From the NCBI RefSeq assembly GCF_026184235.1, contig NZ_CP110806.1, positions 434,001 to 498,000 of the forward strand: 64,000 nt of DNA, given 5' to 3'. The position numbers and the translations under genes are program-made. Below are positions 16,633 through 25,511 of the stretch, in pieces. This stretch comes from Cellulomonas sp. S1-8 (GTDB taxonomy: Bacteria; Actinomycetota; Actinomycetes; Actinomycetales; Cellulomonadaceae). Each line of letters opens with the position of its first letter. The first letter of the stretch is position 1. The notes under the pieces are model-generated. The model had not been told where the DNA came from, made no database searches, and was given only the letters and a program-made list of their open reading frames with translations.

Positions 16633-17964
16633 TCACCTCACCCGGGTGCGCCCCTGCACGTCGGCGGTCACCGACACCCGCGCCCCCGGCGCGATCGTCG
16701 ACCCGGCCGTGTTGAGCTGCTCGATCGCGAAGCCCGCGGCCGCCTTGTAGCCGGCCATGAACGCGGTGCGCTCGACCTCGGGGACCACGTCGTCGATGTC
16801 GTCGAAGTCCCCGCCGCACCGCTCGTCGACGAGGTCGAGCAGACCGAACGGCCCGGCGCCGCGGTTGCGCAGGACCAGCTGCGAGATCGGCCCGCACAGC
16901 TGTGCGTCGAACGCGGCGAGCGCGTCGGGGGTCACGCCGCGCCGGAGCAGCGCGGCACCGAGGTGCCGGGCGTCCATGATCGCCTGGCTCGCACCGTTGG
17001 ACCCGGTCGGGTACATCGCGTGGGCGGCGTCGCCGACGAGCAGCACCGGGCCGTCCTGCCAGGTCGGGACGGGGTCGCGGTCGATCATCGGGTTCTCGTA
17101 GACGACCTCGGCGCGCGCGAGCAGGTCCGGCACGTCGAGCCAGTCGTACGTCCAGCCGTCGAAGTGGTGCGCGAACTCCTCGACACCCACCTGCCGGAAC
17201 CAGCCGCTGCGCTGCCAGGCGGTGTCGTCCACCCGGAGCTCGGCGATCCAGTTGACGGTGGCCAGCCCGGTGCCGGGGTCGACGGGCGAGATGGGGTAGA
17301 CGACGACGCGGTGCCGGGCCGAGCCCAGGCCCACGAACGACGACCCGGTGCGCACGGGCACGGCCTGCGTCGTGCCGCGCCACATCATCGTGCCGCCCCA
17401 GCGGATCGGGGGCTGGTCGGGGTGCATCTGCGCGCGGACGGCCGAGTGGATGCCGTCGGCGCCGATCAGCAGGGTGCCGGTCTGCCGCCACGCGGTCCCG
17501 TCGGGGTGCTGCCCGGTCGCCGTCACCGTGCCGTCGGCGTTCCTCTCGTAGCCCGTCACGCGGTGGCCGAGCCGGATCGCGTCCACGCCGGCCCGCTCCT
17601 GGACGACCTGCGCGAGCAGCAGCTGCAGGCGCCCGCGGTGCAGCGCGTACTGCGGCCAGCGGTACCCGGCGAGCAGGCCGCGCGGCTCGCTGTAGATGTC
17701 GTTGCCGTTGCGTCCGACGAGGGCCCACTCGCGCGCGGGGACGCCGATGCCGTCGAGGACGTCGGGGCCGATGCCCAGGTCGTCGAGCTCGCGCACCGCG
17801 TTGGGCTGCAGGTTGATGCCGACCCCGAGCGGCGCGAGCTCGCGCGCGCCCTCGAGCACCGTGAACGGCACGCCGATCTGGTGCAACGTCAGCGCGACGG
17901 CGAGCCCCCCGATCCCGCCGCCGGCGATGAGCACATGCGGTGCAGACACGTTCGAGGCCCTCAT
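16633..17964 (-). CDS. FAD-dependent monooxygenase (3-hydroxybenzoate 6-hydroxylase/PhzS-like)
   Basis: This 443-residue protein has an N-terminal VLIAGGGIGGLAVALTLHQIG fold, GVGINLQPNAVRELDDLG, a LLIGADGIHSAVR DG motif, and the GD motif in PVLLVGDAAHAMYPTGSNGA. The GINLQPNAVREL segment is typical of the salicylate/3-hydroxybenzoate hydroxylase and PhzS group of class A monooxygenases. Its ATG overlaps the stop of the upstream DUF3237 gene (ATGA), so the two are translationally coupled. Confidence 0.9.
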   Translation of the reverse strand: MRASNVSAPHVLIAGGGIGGLAVALTLHQIGVPFTVLEGARELAPLGVGINLQPNAVRELDDLGIGPDVLDGIGVPAREWALVGRNGNDIYSEPRGLLAGYRWPQYALHRGRLQLLLAQVVQERAGVDAIRLGHRVTGYERNADGTVTATGQHPDGTAWRQTGTLLIGADGIHSAVRAQMHPDQPPIRWGGTMMWRGTTQAVPVRTGSSFVGLGSARHRVVVYPISPVDPGTGLATVNWIAELRVDDTAWQRSGWFRQVGVEEFAHHFDGWTYDWLDVPDLLARAEVVYENPMIDRDPVPTWQDGPVLLVGDAAHAMYPTGSNGASQAIMDARHLGAALLRRGVTPDALAAFDAQLCGPISQLVLRNRGAGPFGLLDLVDERCGGDFDDIDDVVPEVERTAFMAGYKAAAGFAIEQLNTAGSTIAPGARVSVTADVQGRTRVR

Positions 17965-18425
17965 TCCACGCTGTAGAGGTCGATCTGCACGGTGCTCGCG
18001 TCGCGCGCACCGGTCCCGACGAACACCATCCGGTTGAGCCAGCGGTAGTCCGGGTGCCCGCTCTCGAGCCGCGCCGTCGAGCGCATGGAGTAGGACTCCG
18101 GTGGCGTCGGGGCGCCGGACGCGAGCTGCGCCATCACCTCAGGCGGACCGTGCCGGTACCCCGTGTTGACGACCTCGATCACCGCCCCGTCCGCGGTCCG
18201 GAACGCGTACCGCGCGTCGAGCTCGGCCACGCCGTCGTGGGCGACGGACTGCCAGTCGGCGCCGAGGTCGAGGATCGTCCCGCTGACCCGGCCCGTCACC
18301 CGCCCGCCCACGATGGGGATGATGCGCCGCTGCCCGAACCGGCCGAGCCCCAGGTCCATCATCGGCGCGAGATCGACCTCGAGCGTGCAGAACGGCCGCA
18401 CGGTCGGTGGCTGCAGTGCCAGCAA
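17961..18425 (-). CDS. DUF3237-family protein
   Basis: The product has 154 residues from TTG 18423-18425, chosen because GGGGAGGGA sits three bases upstream; a GTG further upstream is an alternative. The DUF3237 signature is present: CTLEVDLAPMMDLG, GGRVTGRVSGTILDLGADWQ, LDARYAFRTADGAVIEVVN, and the end WLNRMVFVGTGAR. These small beta-barrel proteins are of unknown function and often accompany oxidoreductases. Coupling to the FAD monooxygenase suggests it acts on or binds the hydroxylated product. Confidence 0.85.
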   Translation of the reverse strand: MLALQPPTVRPFCTLEVDLAPMMDLGLGRFGQRRIIPIVGGRVTGRVSGTILDLGADWQSVAHDGVAELDARYAFRTADGAVIEVVNTGYRHGPPEVMAQLASGAPTPPESYSMRSTARLESGHPDYRWLNRMVFVGTGARDASTVQIDLYSVE

Positions 18426-18491
18426 GGGTCCCTCCCCGGGACGTCGGGTGCACCGCACCTTACTGGGCGTGCCGACCGCTACGGTGCCCGG

Positions 18492-19919
18492 ATGCGCCCG
18501 CGACTCCCGCTCCTGCCCCGCTCCACCCCCGCAGCGGCGGGGGTGTCGTCGCGGGCGGTGGCCGCGCTCGTGGACCGGCTCGAGGCGTCGTCCGTCGAGT
18601 GCCACTCCCTGGTGGTCGTGCGCCACGGCCACGTCGTCGCGGAGGGCTGGTGGGCGCCCTACTCGGCCGACCGCTCGCACCTGCTGTACTCGCTGACCAA
18701 GTCGTTCACGGCGGCCGCGGTGGGTCTGTCGATCGCCGACGGCCTGCTCTCGCCGGACGATCGCGTGGTGGACGTCCTGCCCGACCACGTCCCGGCCGAC
18801 GTCTCGGAGCAGGCCCGTCGCCTCACCGTGCACCACCTGCTGACCATGACCACCGGTCACGGCGCAGACAGCCTCGAGGAGGCGTGGCGGCTCGAGCAGA
18901 GCGACCTCGTCAAGGGCTTCCTGCGTGTCCCGTTCACCGACGCCGAGGGCACGCGGCACGCCTACGACAACCCCACGACCTACGTCCTCGCGCGCATGGT
19001 CGAGCGGGTCACCGGCCGCAGCCTGCCGGACCTGCTCGACGAGCGGCTCCTTGCGCCGATGGGCGTCGTCGACGCCGAGTGGGACCGGGTGGGCAGCGGT
19101 GCCGCGTACGGGTTCCACGGCCTGCACCTGACGACCGAGGGTGTCGCCGCCTTCGGGGAGCTGCTGCGGCGCGGCGGCCGCTGGGGCGACCGGCAGCTCC
19201 TGCCGCGCGCGTGGGTCGAGCTCGCGACCAGCAAGCAGGTCGACAGCGTGCCGTACAAGGACGACGACTCCCACGACACCGACTACACCTGCGGCTACGG
19301 CTACCAGATCTGGATGTCCCGCCACGGCTTCCACGGGTCGGGGGCCTTCGGCCAGCTGTGCGTCGTGGTCCCGGCGCACGGCCTCGTCGTCGCGGTGACG
19401 GCCGAAGGTGAGGGGCAGGAGGTGCTCGACGCCCTGTGGGAGTGCCTGCTGCCGGGTCTGGACGCCGCAGACAGCGCCCGGGACGACGAGGTGCTCGCGG
19501 AGCGGCTGCGGTCCCTGTCGCTCCCGCCGGTCGCGGGGTCGGCCGGCCCCGGGCGGTCCGTCGAGGCGACGATCGACGGGCCTGGTGCGGACGCGCCCGT
19601 CGCCGCCGGTACGACGGTGCTCGTCGAGCCCCAGGACGGCGGCTGGCTCCTGCGGCTCGGACCCCTCCACGTCGACGTCGGGCACGGCACGTGGCGGGAG
19701 AGCTCCCCGCCGGGCCGCCCGGTCGTCGCGTCCGGCGCCTGGCAGGACGACCTGTTCGTCGCCGACCTGCGCATCATCACCACCCCGCACACGGTCCGGG
19801 TGGTCGTCGACGCGGGTGCCGGGACGGCCCGTGCGACGTGGAGCACCGTGCCCCTGACCACGCCGAGTCTCGAGCTGCACCTGCGGTCGCCGCTGATGAC
19901 GCGGCCCGACCACGCGTAG
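18492..19919 (+). CDS. Serine hydrolase, beta-lactamase/class C-PBP family
   Basis: The product has 475 residues. The SxxK catalytic pair is Ser67 and Lys70 in YSLTKSFTAAA. The second motif is YDN (HAYDNPTTYVLARM), a variant of YxN. HHLLTMTTGHG and GYGYQIWMSRHGFHGSGAFG are typical of the esterase-like branch. The last 120 residues form an extra beta-rich domain. No secretion signal is seen, so a cytoplasmic esterase or amidase is more likely than a penicillin-binding protein. It is divergent from the DUF3237 operon. Confidence 0.88.
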   Translation: MRPRLPLLPRSTPAAAGVSSRAVAALVDRLEASSVECHSLVVVRHGHVVAEGWWAPYSADRSHLLYSLTKSFTAAAVGLSIADGLLSPDDRVVDVLPDHVPADVSEQARRLTVHHLLTMTTGHGADSLEEAWRLEQSDLVKGFLRVPFTDAEGTRHAYDNPTTYVLARMVERVTGRSLPDLLDERLLAPMGVVDAEWDRVGSGAAYGFHGLHLTTEGVAAFGELLRRGGRWGDRQLLPRAWVELATSKQVDSVPYKDDDSHDTDYTCGYGYQIWMSRHGFHGSGAFGQLCVVVPAHGLVVAVTAEGEGQEVLDALWECLLPGLDAADSARDDEVLAERLRSLSLPPVAGSAGPGRSVEATIDGPGADAPVAAGTTVLVEPQDGGWLLRLGPLHVDVGHGTWRESSPPGRPVVASGAWQDDLFVADLRIITTPHTVRVVVDAGAGTARATWSTVPLTTPSLELHLRSPLMTRPDHA

Positions 19920-19943
19920 CGCCTCAGGTGGCCGTGCGGAGGG

Positions 19944-20354
19944 TCACGTCCGGCGCAGCGCGTCACGCCCCGGCAGCAGGTCGACCTCGACGACCCAGCC
20001 GTCGAAGTGGGTGTCCGACGGCGGGTCCTCGTCCCCGCCGCTGTGCGCCACCTGACGGAGAACGGTCGAACCCGGCACAGCGGAGCGGGTCACGGCATCC
20101 GCGCCGAGGGGTGCGTACCGGTTGAAGGCGGCGTGGATCTCGACCACCGTGCCGTGCGTCGTCGGATGGTCGTCCGGCAGCACGTCGTGGTGCTCCTCCG
20201 CAGCGGAGACGCGTCGGGCGAGCACGGCCCCCAACGTCGACTCGAGCCACTCGGTGTCCGGAGCCACGCAGCGCCAGGCGATCGCCTCACCGACGGCGAA
20301 CCGCTCCCCGCAGCACTGCATCTGCCAGCCGTCGACCCAGATCAGGACGCTCAC
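19944..20354 (-). CDS. Small protein resembling DUF6578
   Basis: The GTG at 20354 gives 136 residues beginning VSVLIWVDGWQMQCCGERF. The Trp-Gln-Met-Gln-Cys-Cys-Gly-Glu-Phe pattern near the N-terminus is like the conserved head of DUF6578 proteins of Streptomyces and relatives. The rest is acidic with two His clusters (EEHHDVLPDDHPTTHGTV). The role is unknown. The CC pair could bind metal. The long upstream extension in the same frame has no ribosome site and was not used. Confidence 0.6.
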   Translation of the reverse strand: MSVLIWVDGWQMQCCGERFAVGEAIAWRCVAPDTEWLESTLGAVLARRVSAAEEHHDVLPDDHPTTHGTVVEIHAAFNRYAPLGADAVTRSAVPGSTVLRQVAHSGGDEDPPSDTHFDGWVVEVDLLPGRDALRRT

Positions 20355-20448
20355 GTCCTCAGTGTCCCAGGACGACGCTCCCGCGAGCCGTCGTCGTGTC
20401 CGGGTCACCGGCGGAGGGCAGGACCGTGGGTGCGCGGTGTCGACGTGA

Positions 20449-20483
20449 GCCGGCCGGCCCCCGCGCTGCGGAGGCCGGCCGGC
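20449..20483 (-). terminator. GC-rich stem-loop downstream of the small secreted protein gene
   Basis: GCCGGCCGGCC (20449-20459) pairs perfectly with GGCCGGCCGGC (20473-20483) around a 13-nt loop. It lies 24 bp beyond the stop of the minus-strand gene that ends at 20508. Confidence 0.7.
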
Positions 20484-20507
20484 GGACGTGCTCCCTGACG
20501 TCCGGCG

Positions 20508-20786
20508 TCAGCGCGTCACGTAGTCGAAGCGGTACCAGACGTTGTCCGGGTTCCAGACGCCGCCGACGGTCTGGGGGATGAAGCTGTAGCAGGAGCGCGT
20601 GATCCGCACGAACGAGGTCGCGCCGTACGCGCGCTGCGCGTCCCGGCATGCGTCGATGGAGATGTACTTCTGGCTCGAGGCGGCCGCGGCCGGGGCCGCG
20701 AGCGCGCCTCCCAGCGCGGTGGCCGCCAACGTCGCGACCGCGAGGCCTCGCGCGATGCGCCGACGAACAGTGGGGGTCGCTGCCAT
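20508..20786 (-). CDS. Small secreted protein of unknown function
   Basis: The ATG at 20784-20786 is preceded by GGAGAG eight bases upstream. The 92-residue product has an Arg-rich start (TVRRRIARG), a hydrophobic core and an AxA cleavage region (PAAAASS), then a roughly 50-residue mature part. That part has two Cys (DACRDAQ and RSCYSFI), likely one disulfide, and ends in WNPDNVWYRFDYVTR. No family is assigned. The aromatic-rich end suggests a compact extracellular binding or inhibitor-like domain. Confidence 0.75.
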   Translation of the reverse strand: MAATPTVRRRIARGLAVATLAATALGGALAAPAAAASSQKYISIDACRDAQRAYGATSFVRITRSCYSFIPQTVGGVWNPDNVWYRFDYVTR

Positions 20787-20939
20787 GGGTGCTCTCCTTC
20801 TGCTCCGAGAACCGACGCGTGGTGCGATCGGGACGAGTCGCAGGCTAACCGGCAGAAGCGACACCGGCCTGCGGGGCGACACGCACGTGTGTCGCATACC
20901 GCCGTTCGGGTGGTCCTGCCTGCTGCAGACGCCCGGCCG

Positions 20940-22004
20940 TCAGTGGTCGTGGCGGTGGTGCGCGTCGGGGTAGTGCTCGTGCCGGTGGGTCACCGGGTCG
21001 TGGGTGTGCACGTGGCGGTGCGCGACGCCGGCCGCGGCCCGCTCACCGGCGGAGTGCGGGTGGTCGTGGTGCCCGTCGTCGTGCGTGTGCCCGTGGTCGT
21101 GCGTGACGACTCGGTGCGTGTGCTCGTGCCCGTGCCGTTCGCTCAGGTGCAGCCACGTCCCCGCGGCCATCAGCGCACCGGCCAGCAGCAGCTGCCACGT
21201 GACCGCGTCACCGAGCGCGACGGCGAGCACGGCGCCGAAGAACGGTGCGACCGAGAAGTACGCGCCGGCTCGTGCCGTACCCACGTGACGCAGCCCCACG
21301 ATGAACAGGACGAGGCTCAACCCGTAGGCGACGAAGCCCAGCACCAGCGCGGCAGCCGTCGTCGTCACCGTCGGCAGCGCGGCGCCCAGCAGCAGCGCGA
21401 CGACGAGGTTGGTCGGGCCGGCGACGGCGCCCTTCACCATCACCAGCCAGCTCGCGTCGGTCAGCGAGACCTTCCGGGTCAGGTTGTTGTCCACGGCCCA
21501 GCACGCGCACGCCCCCACGATCGCCAGCGCCGGCCACACGCTCGCCACCTGCGCCTGCCCGGTCGGCACCGCGATCACGACGGCGCCGGCGACGATCGCC
21601 AGCATCCCGAGCACCACCCGCCGGTCGGCCGGTTCCCGGAACACCACCCAGGCGATCACCGCCGTCAGGACGCCCTCGGCGTTGAGCAGCAGCGACGCCC
21701 CCGAGGCCGGCATCGACGCCAGCCCGAACAGGAGCAGGACCGGCCCCGCGACGCCACCGGCGGCCACTGCGCCGACGAGCCACGGCACCTCGTGTCGGGG
21801 GAGACGAACCCGCGGCGCGCGCCGCAGGCGCCGCCAGATCCCCATCCCTAGCCCGGCGCCGGCGTACAGCAGCCCGGCGAGCAGCCACGGGCCGACGTCG
21901 CCGACGAGCAGCTTCGCGAGCGGGGCGCTCGCACCGAACAGCACCGCGGCCAGCAACGCCGCCCGGACGCCGACGTTGCGGAGCCCCCGCGACGACTCGA
22001 TCAC
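20940..22004 (-). CDS. DMT/EamA-family transporter with histidine-rich C-terminal tail
   Basis: The GTG at 22002-22004 gives 354 residues. Ten hydrophobic segments form two EamA repeats, for example LLAAVLFGASAPLAKLL in the first and WPALAIVGACACWAVDNNLTRK at the start of the second. After the last helix (about residue 290) a tail of some 65 residues is packed with His (HGHEHTH, HDHGHTHDD, HHDHPH, HRHVHTHDP, HRHEHYPDAHHRHDH). Such tails bind Ni, Co or Zn, so metal export or metal gating is a reasonable inference. It is divergent from a kinase-like gene. Confidence 0.88.
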   Translation of the reverse strand: MIESSRGLRNVGVRAALLAAVLFGASAPLAKLLVGDVGPWLLAGLLYAGAGLGMGIWRRLRRAPRVRLPRHEVPWLVGAVAAGGVAGPVLLLFGLASMPASGASLLLNAEGVLTAVIAWVVFREPADRRVVLGMLAIVAGAVVIAVPTGQAQVASVWPALAIVGACACWAVDNNLTRKVSLTDASWLVMVKGAVAGPTNLVVALLLGAALPTVTTTAAALVLGFVAYGLSLVLFIVGLRHVGTARAGAYFSVAPFFGAVLAVALGDAVTWQLLLAGALMAAGTWLHLSERHGHEHTHRVVTHDHGHTHDDGHHDHPHSAGERAAAGVAHRHVHTHDPVTHRHEHYPDAHHRHDH

Positions 22005-22026
22005 CCCACCATCGTCGCGCACTACT

Positions 22027-22080
22027 CCGGGACCGGGACCGGGACCGAGACCGAGACCGGGACCGGGACCGAGACCGCGA
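22027..22080. repeat. Hexanucleotide microsatellite CCG(G/A)GA x 8 plus one variant
   Basis: Nine consecutive hexamers read CCGGGA x3, CCGAGA x2, CCGGGA x2, CCGAGA and CCGCGA without interruption. The block lies between the divergent starts at 22004 and 22100, so it is in the promoter or leader of both genes. Repeat-number change by slippage would shift promoter spacing by six bases at a time. Confidence 0.9.
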
Positions 22081-22099
22081 AGGCGGGCAGGATGGCGCG

Positions 22100-23134
22100 A
22101 TGCTCCCTGCCCGACGTGCCCGTCACGACCTGGTGTCGGCGGCGCTCGCGGCGCGCGCCGACGACGCGCTGGCGGCGCTCCTGCACGCGGCACCCACCAG
22201 CACCGTCGGCGTGGGCGGGGGTGCGTCGGTGCTCGACGTCGACGGCGTCGCGGTGTTCGCCAAGCGGATCCCGATCACCGACCGGGAGCTGGCGCACGCG
22301 CACAGCACGGCGAACCTGTTCGACCTGCCGCTGTCCTGCCAGTACGGGATGCACCCCCTCGCAGGCCCGGGCTTCGGTGCGTGGCGCGAGCTGGCTGCGA
22401 ACCTCGTCGTCACCGAGGGTGTGCTCGCCGGGGAGGCGGAGTCCTTCGCGCTGCTGCACCACTGGCGGGTGCTGCCGGGTCGCCCACCCGTCGCGTCCGA
22501 GCACCGGGACGTCGATGCGGTCGTCGCCCAGTTCGGGGGCGACCCCGCGGTGCGGACCCGCTTCGAGGAGCTGGCCGGGGCGCGCTCCAGCCTCGTGCTC
22601 TTCCTCGAGCACCACCCCGTCCCGCTCCTCGACCGGCTGAACGAGGACCCGGTGGGGCGTGCGGAGTGGTTCGAGCGGCAGCTCGTCGAGACCGTCGCGT
22701 TCCTGCGGAGCCGCGGCGTGCTGCACCTGGACGGGCACGTCGGGAACATGCGGGCCGACGAGGACCGCATGTACCTCGTCGACTTCGGCCTGGCCACCTC
22801 GGCCCGGTTCGACCTGTCCGACGCCGAGCGCGCCTTCGTCGCCCGCAACGTCGAGCACGACGCCGACTACGCGGCCATGCGGCTGGTGAACTGGGTCGTC
22901 ACGACCGTGTGCGGGGTGCCGATGCCGACCAGCGGCGGCCCCGCGGAACGCAACGCGTACGTGCGGCGGTGCGCAGCGGGCGACATCCCGCAGGACGTGC
23001 CGGCGGCCGTGGCCGGCCTCCTCGCCCGGCACGCTGCCGCCGCGGCCAGGATGAACGACTTCTGCTGGCGCCTGGTCGACGGTGACGTCGACGCGCAGTA
23101 CGGAGGCGCCGGGCCGGGCTCCACCGACCACTGA
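22100..23134 (+). CDS. Protein-kinase-like fold protein
   Basis: This 344-residue protein has the lower-lobe motifs of kinase-fold enzymes: VLHLDGHVGNM (an HxDxxxxN-type catalytic loop) followed by MYLVDFGLA (DFG). FAKRIPITDREL near residue 55 could supply the ATP-binding Lys. No membrane or sensor domain is visible. It looks like the atypical small-molecule or protein kinases of actinobacteria; the substrate is unknown. It starts about 20 bp after a hexanucleotide repeat and faces the His-tailed transporter gene. Confidence 0.72.
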   Translation: MLPARRARHDLVSAALAARADDALAALLHAAPTSTVGVGGGASVLDVDGVAVFAKRIPITDRELAHAHSTANLFDLPLSCQYGMHPLAGPGFGAWRELAANLVVTEGVLAGEAESFALLHHWRVLPGRPPVASEHRDVDAVVAQFGGDPAVRTRFEELAGARSSLVLFLEHHPVPLLDRLNEDPVGRAEWFERQLVETVAFLRSRGVLHLDGHVGNMRADEDRMYLVDFGLATSARFDLSDAERAFVARNVEHDADYAAMRLVNWVVTTVCGVPMPTSGGPAERNAYVRRCAAGDIPQDVPAAVAGLLARHAAAAARMNDFCWRLVDGDVDAQYGGAGPGSTDH

Positions 23135-23322
23135 CGCGGACACGGGTCGGTCCGGCCAGGGGTGGTCCGGGTAGCAGCTCGCGACGTGGACGCCTCTGAC
23201 GACTCCGCTGGCGGCGCTCACCGTCGCCGTCGGGCCGACGCCGTCGGACGTTCGGCTGCACCTCATCGGCTGTTCGCCGAGATGCCGGAAGGTACTGGCG
23301 TCCCTCTTCCGAAAGGAGCGTC

Positions 23323-24651
23323 GTGCGTCGACGCCTTCTCGCCGGGCTGCTCCCGCTGCTCGCGCTGCTGGGTTCCGCCGGTCCCGCGGCCGCCCACAGC
23401 TACGCCGCGACCGCCTACGCGGACCTCACCGAGCCCGACCCGGGCGTGGTGCGCACCGTGCTCGATCTCGAGTACGTGCTGCTCGCCACCGACGGCGCTC
23501 GCGAGATGGGCGACGAGACGTTCGAGTCCGCTGCGTACGCCGACGTGCAGGCGTCGGGCCGCGACCCGGCCCTGCTCACCCCCCGCATCCTCGAGCAGCA
23601 CACCGACACGGTCGCCGGTTACGTGCTGCCCCGGTGGTCCGTCGCCCCGGCGGACGAGGGCGCCGACGCGTGCCCCAGCACGCTGGCGGCGCCGTACGAG
23701 ATCGTCCTGATCGAGAGCGTGCCGCACGCGCGCATCGTGATCGAGTCGGACTGCCGCGGCCGGGTCAGCGAGCACGCCCCCGCGTACCGCATCACGACGG
23801 AGCTGTTCCCGGGCACCGAGCCCGGCGGGATGACGACCACGATCGTCAGCTACGACCTCGTGTCGGGCTCCGGTGTCGCGCAGCTCGACACGGACACCGA
23901 CCCGGCCATGACGACGACCCAGGACTGGGGGTCGCGGATGTGGGACTTCTTCGTGCTGGGCGGCGAGCACCTGCTGTTCGGGCTCGACCACATCCTGTTC
24001 CTGCTCGCCCTGATCGTCGGGTCACGTCGGTTGCGCGACATCGTGCTCACCGCGACGGCGTTCACGGTGGCGCACTCGGTGACCTTCATCCTCGCCGCGC
24101 TCGGGGTGGTGAGCGTGCCGGGTGCGGTCGTCGAGCCGGTCATCGCGCTGTCGATCGCGATCGTGGCGCTCTGGCACCTGTGGGGCGTGCTCCGCCGACG
24201 CACGGGCGGCGCGCCGCCTCCCGCACTGCCGGTCGCACCGGGTGCCGCCACCGCCCGCGTCGCCGCCGGCGGGTCCGGTGATGTCGCCACGCTGGAGCGC
24301 GTCGACGTCGAGACGGAGGTCGCGCCGGCCCGGCGGCAGCTGGGCCTCACGCGCGCCGACACGGTGCGCATCGCCGTGGTCTTCCTGTTCGGCCTGATCC
24401 ACGGCGTCGGCTTCGCCGGCGCGCTGGGCATCGCCGAGGCGTTCTCCTGGGGCCTGCTGGGCGCACTGCTGGTGTTCAACGTGGGCATCGAGGTGGTGCA
24501 GCTCGGCATCATCGTCGTGGTGTTCCCCGCCCTGGCGCTCCTGCGCCGGCGGATTCCCGCGGCCGGCCTCTGGCTCGGCGTCGTCGTCTCGGCCGTGGTC
24601 GCGGCCGTCGGCCTCTACTGGTTCGTCGAACGTGTGCTCGCCGGCGGCTGA
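23323..24651 (+). CDS. HupE/UreJ-like membrane protein with secreted N-terminal domain
   Basis: GTG 23323 follows AAAGGAG. The 442-residue product has a signal sequence ending AAAHS, an extracellular domain of about 180 residues, then the HupE/UreJ_2 core: GGEHLLFGLDHILFLLALI, TATAFTVAHSVTFILAAL, and later LFGLIHGVGFAGAL. The Asp/His residues in those helices are those proposed to bind nickel or cobalt in this superfamily. A charged cytoplasmic loop (about 290-345) splits the membrane part. No hydrogenase or urease genes are in the window, so the metal role is uncertain. Confidence 0.85.
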   Translation: MRRRLLAGLLPLLALLGSAGPAAAHSYAATAYADLTEPDPGVVRTVLDLEYVLLATDGAREMGDETFESAAYADVQASGRDPALLTPRILEQHTDTVAGYVLPRWSVAPADEGADACPSTLAAPYEIVLIESVPHARIVIESDCRGRVSEHAPAYRITTELFPGTEPGGMTTTIVSYDLVSGSGVAQLDTDTDPAMTTTQDWGSRMWDFFVLGGEHLLFGLDHILFLLALIVGSRRLRDIVLTATAFTVAHSVTFILAALGVVSVPGAVVEPVIALSIAIVALWHLWGVLRRRTGGAPPPALPVAPGAATARVAAGGSGDVATLERVDVETEVAPARRQLGLTRADTVRIAVVFLFGLIHGVGFAGALGIAEAFSWGLLGALLVFNVGIEVVQLGIIVVVFPALALLRRRIPAAGLWLGVVVSAVVAAVGLYWFVERVLAGG

Positions 24652-25366
24652 GGCCCCCAGCCGGGCGGCCACGGCGCGCGACGTGGCCGACGACCTGCGC
24701 CGTCGGATCCTCGACGGCGAGTTCGTCACGGGGACCCGCCTGGCCAGCGAGCACGCGCTCGCGCACGAGTACGAGGTGTCGCGCGCCACCATCCGCACGG
24801 CGCTGGCCGCGGTCGCCCGGCGGGGCCTGATCGAGCCCCACCGCAACTCGGGCTGGTTCGTGCGGCTCGTGGACCAGGTGCAGGGCTTCGACCGGATGCG
24901 CTCCTTCACGCAGTGGGCCGAGGCGCGCGGCATGGCGGCCGGCGGCCGCATCGTGCAGCGCGAGCACGTCGCCGCGACCGTGCGTGAAGCGCGGCGGCTG
25001 CGCGTCCGGTTCGGCGAGCCGCTGCTCCGGTTCACACGGATCCGCACGCTCGACGGGCGCGTCGTGATGGTCGAGCGCTCGATCTGGGCACCGTGGGTCA
25101 TGCCGCTGATGGAGGAGGTGCCGGTCGACGTGGTCTCGACCACGCGCGTGCTCGCCGAGGCCGGCGTCGACGTCGTGCACGGTACCCACCGGATCTCGGC
25201 CGTGCCGGCCTCCAGCGACGACGCGCGGCTGCTCGGCGTGCGGCGCTCGAGCCCGCTGCTCGCGGTGCACCGGTCGACGTTCGCCCGGGACGGCCGGGCC
25301 GTGGAGTTCGGCGAGGACCGCTACCTCTCGGGTGAGTTCGCCTTCGAGGTGGCGGCCGGGTCGTAG
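24632..25366 (+). CDS. GntR-family transcriptional regulator, HutC/UTRA type
   Basis: GTG 24632 lies inside the end of the HupE-like gene (20-bp overlap), giving 244 residues. The winged helix is DVADDLRRRILDGEF, then LAHEYEVSRATIRTALAAV, then GLIEPHRNSGWFV. The UTRA ligand domain starts near MRSFTQWAEARG and contains LLRFTRIRTLDGRVVMVERS and the final RYLSGEFAFEV. HutC-type regulators sense histidine, sugars or N-acetylglucosamine-type effectors. The overlap suggests coupling to the HupE-like gene. Confidence 0.9.
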   Translation: MCSPAAEAPSRAATARDVADDLRRRILDGEFVTGTRLASEHALAHEYEVSRATIRTALAAVARRGLIEPHRNSGWFVRLVDQVQGFDRMRSFTQWAEARGMAAGGRIVQREHVAATVREARRLRVRFGEPLLRFTRIRTLDGRVVMVERSIWAPWVMPLMEEVPVDVVSTTRVLAEAGVDVVHGTHRISAVPASSDDARLLGVRRSSPLLAVHRSTFARDGRAVEFGEDRYLSGEFAFEVAAGS

Positions 25367-25511
25367 CCGAGGCGCCCAGTGTGCGCAGTGGGCGCGGGGA
25401 TCCGGCGGGTTTCGGCACGGTGACGCCCCCCCGACGACGGGAGTACATCTGACGGTCGCCCGGGGACGGTGACCTGTGCGGGACCTTTCCTGTCGAACTT
25501 GGGAGTTCGTC

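Noticed and set aside
22100..23134. Possible serine/threonine kinase of the PknB type
   Set aside because: Only the HxDxxxxN and DFG motifs are seen; there is no glycine-rich loop, activation segment or transmembrane sensor, so it is kept as kinase-like only.
23323..24651. Part of a hydrogenase or urease cluster because of the HupE-like protein
   Set aside because: No hydrogenase or urease subunit or maturation gene is present in the window.
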